The notes under the pieces were generated by a model. It saw only the letters and a program-made list of their open reading frames with translations, did no database searches and was not told where the DNA came from. Shown one piece after another: positions 5,906 to 7,103 of a DNA stretch of 7,103 nucleotides. The stretch lies in NCBI GenBank assembly GCA_003457065.1, contig DMJQ01000154.1, forward strand, positions 5,782 to 12,884. Direction: 5' to 3'. How positions within the stretch are numbered: the stretch's first letter is position 1; each line of letters opens with the position of its first letter. This stretch comes from Clostridiales bacterium. GTDB taxonomy: Bacteria > Bacillota > Clostridia > Tissierellales > Sedimentibacteraceae. The translations under genes were made by a program, and so were the position numbers.

Positions 5906-6988
5906 ATGGGACAAAAATCGATTGAAGAAATAATTAACAGTGAAGTAATATTATCTGTTGAAGATTTAGTTATAAAATTTAATCTGCGCGGACAGGAGCT
6001 GACAGCCATAAGAGGTGCTTCATTAGAGTTGTATAAGGGTGAGAGCCTTGCGATTGTCGGTGAATCAGGTTCCGGCAAGTCTGTTTTCACAAAATCATTC
6101 ATGGGACTTTTGGATGCAAACGGCAGAATCGAAAAAGGAGCAATAACATATAAGGGTCAGAATCTGGCAGAATTTAAAACAGAGGATGAGTGGATTAAAA
6201 TACGGGGAAAAGAAATTGCTATGGTATTCCAGGATCCTATGACATCTTTAAATCCTCTTAAAACAGTTGGAAAACAAGTTCAGGAATCTATCGAGCTTCA
6301 TCAGAATTTAAAAGGAGATGAAGCAAAGAAACTGGCTGTTGAAATTTTAAATGATGTGGGCATTACAGAACCTGAGAGAAGATACAGTCAATATCCTCAT
6401 GAATTTTCCGGCGGCATGAGGCAAAGGGTTGTTATAGCCATAGCAGTTGCATGCAACCCTAATATTTTAATATGTGATGAACCTACAACGGCACTGGATG
6501 TGACGATTCAGGCTCAGATTCTGCAGCTTCTGAAAAATCTGCAGGATAAATATAATCTGACAATTATTTATATTACACACGATCTTGGTGTAGTAGCTAA
6601 CGTGGCAGACCGAATTGCCGTCATGTATGCGGGAGATATTATAGAGTTAGGCTCTGCGGAGGAAGTGTTCTTTGACCCGAAGCATCCGTACACATGGGCA
6701 CTGCTGTCATCACTGCCTCAGCTTGGAATAAAAGGTGAAGCTCTGTATTCGATTAAGGGAACACCGCCTAATCTTTTTAAGGAAATAAATGGTGACGCAT
6801 TTGCTCCGAGAAATCCGCATGCGTTGAAGATAGATTTTGAGAAAAGACCTCCGTATTTTGAAGTTACACCTACTCACAAGGCACGTACATGGCTTTTGGA
6901 CCCAAAAGCTCCAAAGGTCGAACCGCCTTCACTGGTGAAAAAAATGCAGGCAATGTATCTGAAGCGAGGTGATAGCATTGACCGATAG
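5906..6988 (+). CDS. oppD: Oligopeptide ABC transporter ATP-binding protein OppD
   Basis: The 360-residue cytoplasmic ATPase powers peptide import together with OppF. All nucleotide-binding motifs are intact: Walker A GESGSGKS (52-59), Q-loop Gln109 in FQDPMTSLNP, ABC signature FSGGMRQR (167-174), Walker B with ILICDEP (catalytic Glu202), the D-loop ALD (206-208) and the switch His225. The oligopeptide-specific C-terminal extension (about 260-360) is present and includes KGTPPNL. Its usual cysteines, which in DppD-type relatives bind an iron-sulphur cluster, are absent: the region reads GDAFAPRNPHALKID. ATG 5906 follows GGAGG (5895-5899), which overlaps the oppC stop codon; the gap to oppC is 10 nt. 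The end overlaps the start of oppF by 11 nt. Confidence 0.95.
   Translation: MGQKSIEEIINSEVILSVEDLVIKFNLRGQELTAIRGASLELYKGESLAIVGESGSGKSVFTKSFMGLLDANGRIEKGAITYKGQNLAEFKTEDEWIKIRGKEIAMVFQDPMTSLNPLKTVGKQVQESIELHQNLKGDEAKKLAVEILNDVGITEPERRYSQYPHEFSGGMRQRVVIAIAVACNPNILICDEPTTALDVTIQAQILQLLKNLQDKYNLTIIYITHDLGVVANVADRIAVMYAGDIIELGSAEEVFFDPKHPYTWALLSSLPQLGIKGEALYSIKGTPPNLFKEINGDAFAPRNPHALKIDFEKRPPYFEVTPTHKARTWLLDPKAPKVEPPSLVKKMQAMYLKRGDSIDR
6966..6973 (+). promoter_or_regulatory. Ribosome-binding site inside oppD that fixes the oppF start
   Basis: GAGGTGAT at 6966-6973 complements the 16S rRNA tail and stands 8 nt (counting from GAGG) before TTG 6978. The in-frame GTG at 6969 overlaps this site and has no good site of its own, so TTG 6978 is preferred. 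Confidence 0.72.
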
Positions 6989-7103
6989 AAAAGAAAAGCT
7001 GTTGGAAGTCAAGAATTTAAGAGTCAAATTTGGCAAAAAGAATAAAAAGTTTGTTGCGGTCAACGACGTGAGCTTCAATATTTACAAGGGTGAAACATTC
7101 GGC
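6978..7103 (+). CDS. oppF: Oligopeptide ABC transporter ATP-binding protein OppF, N-terminal part (cut by window end)
   Basis: Forty-two codons are visible from TTG 6978 to the window end with no stop. The peptide has the standard beginning of an OppF/DppF ATPase: LLEVKNLRVKFG, a basic KKNKK stretch, then FVAVNDVSFNIYKGETFG, which leads up to the Walker A loop just outside the window. The first strand and the aromatic A-loop region are recognisable, but no catalytic motif is included. The position after oppD and the strong similarity of the opening support OppF. The start codon is an unusual TTG within oppD, in a different frame, suggesting translational coupling that keeps the two ATPases in balance. 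Confidence 0.88.
   Translation, partial: MTDRKEKLLEVKNLRVKFGKKNKKFVAVNDVSFNIYKGETFG

Noticed and set aside
5242..6102. Minus-strand open frames opposite oppC and oppD
   Set aside because: They are antisense shadows of strongly supported plus-strand genes and lack ribosome-binding sites and family motifs; the same holds for minus-strand frames opposite the carboxypeptidase and oppA genes.

Overview
The window is AT-rich DNA with strong GGAGG-type ribosome-binding sites, lipobox lipoproteins and one-nucleotide gene overlaps. This fits a low-GC Gram-positive bacterium, most likely an anaerobic Clostridia-type Firmicute; the species cannot be fixed from the sequence. All real genes lie on the plus strand.

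Layout. Positions 1-81 are the last 26 codons of an endonuclease IV gene (nfo). After a short gap comes a monocistronic D-alanyl-D-alanine carboxypeptidase gene (205-1365) with a secretion signal. Its promoter region carries an operator-like dyad and a match to the Spo0A box. An AT-rich gap (1366-1620) holds a small dyad, a 19-bp perfect palindrome and a consensus promoter that drives a tRNA-Arg(CCU) gene (1621-1697). The 301-nt gap 1698-1998 contains no credible gene. Its first part holds a local GC-rich hairpin and two inverted clusters of four 7-nt repeats each; its second part is the presumed promoter and leader of the next operon.

From 1999 to the end runs an oligopeptide/dipeptide ABC importer operon in the order oppA-oppB-oppC-oppD-oppF, the same order as the Bacillus subtilis opp operon. 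OppA is the lipid-anchored peptide receptor, OppB and OppC form the membrane channel, and OppD and OppF are the two ATPases; oppF is cut by the window end after 42 codons. A clear intrinsic terminator between oppA and oppB should make the receptor transcript more abundant than the transporter core. The remaining genes are tightly packed (oppB/oppC overlap 1 nt, oppC-oppD gap 10 nt, oppD/oppF overlap 11 nt), which suggests translational coupling.

The genes are ordinary housekeeping and transport functions, and I see no previously undescribed multi-gene system. The parts least explained are non-coding: the heptanucleotide inverted-repeat element after the tRNA, the AT-only-type palindrome before it, and the regulatory dyads upstream of the carboxypeptidase and opp genes.
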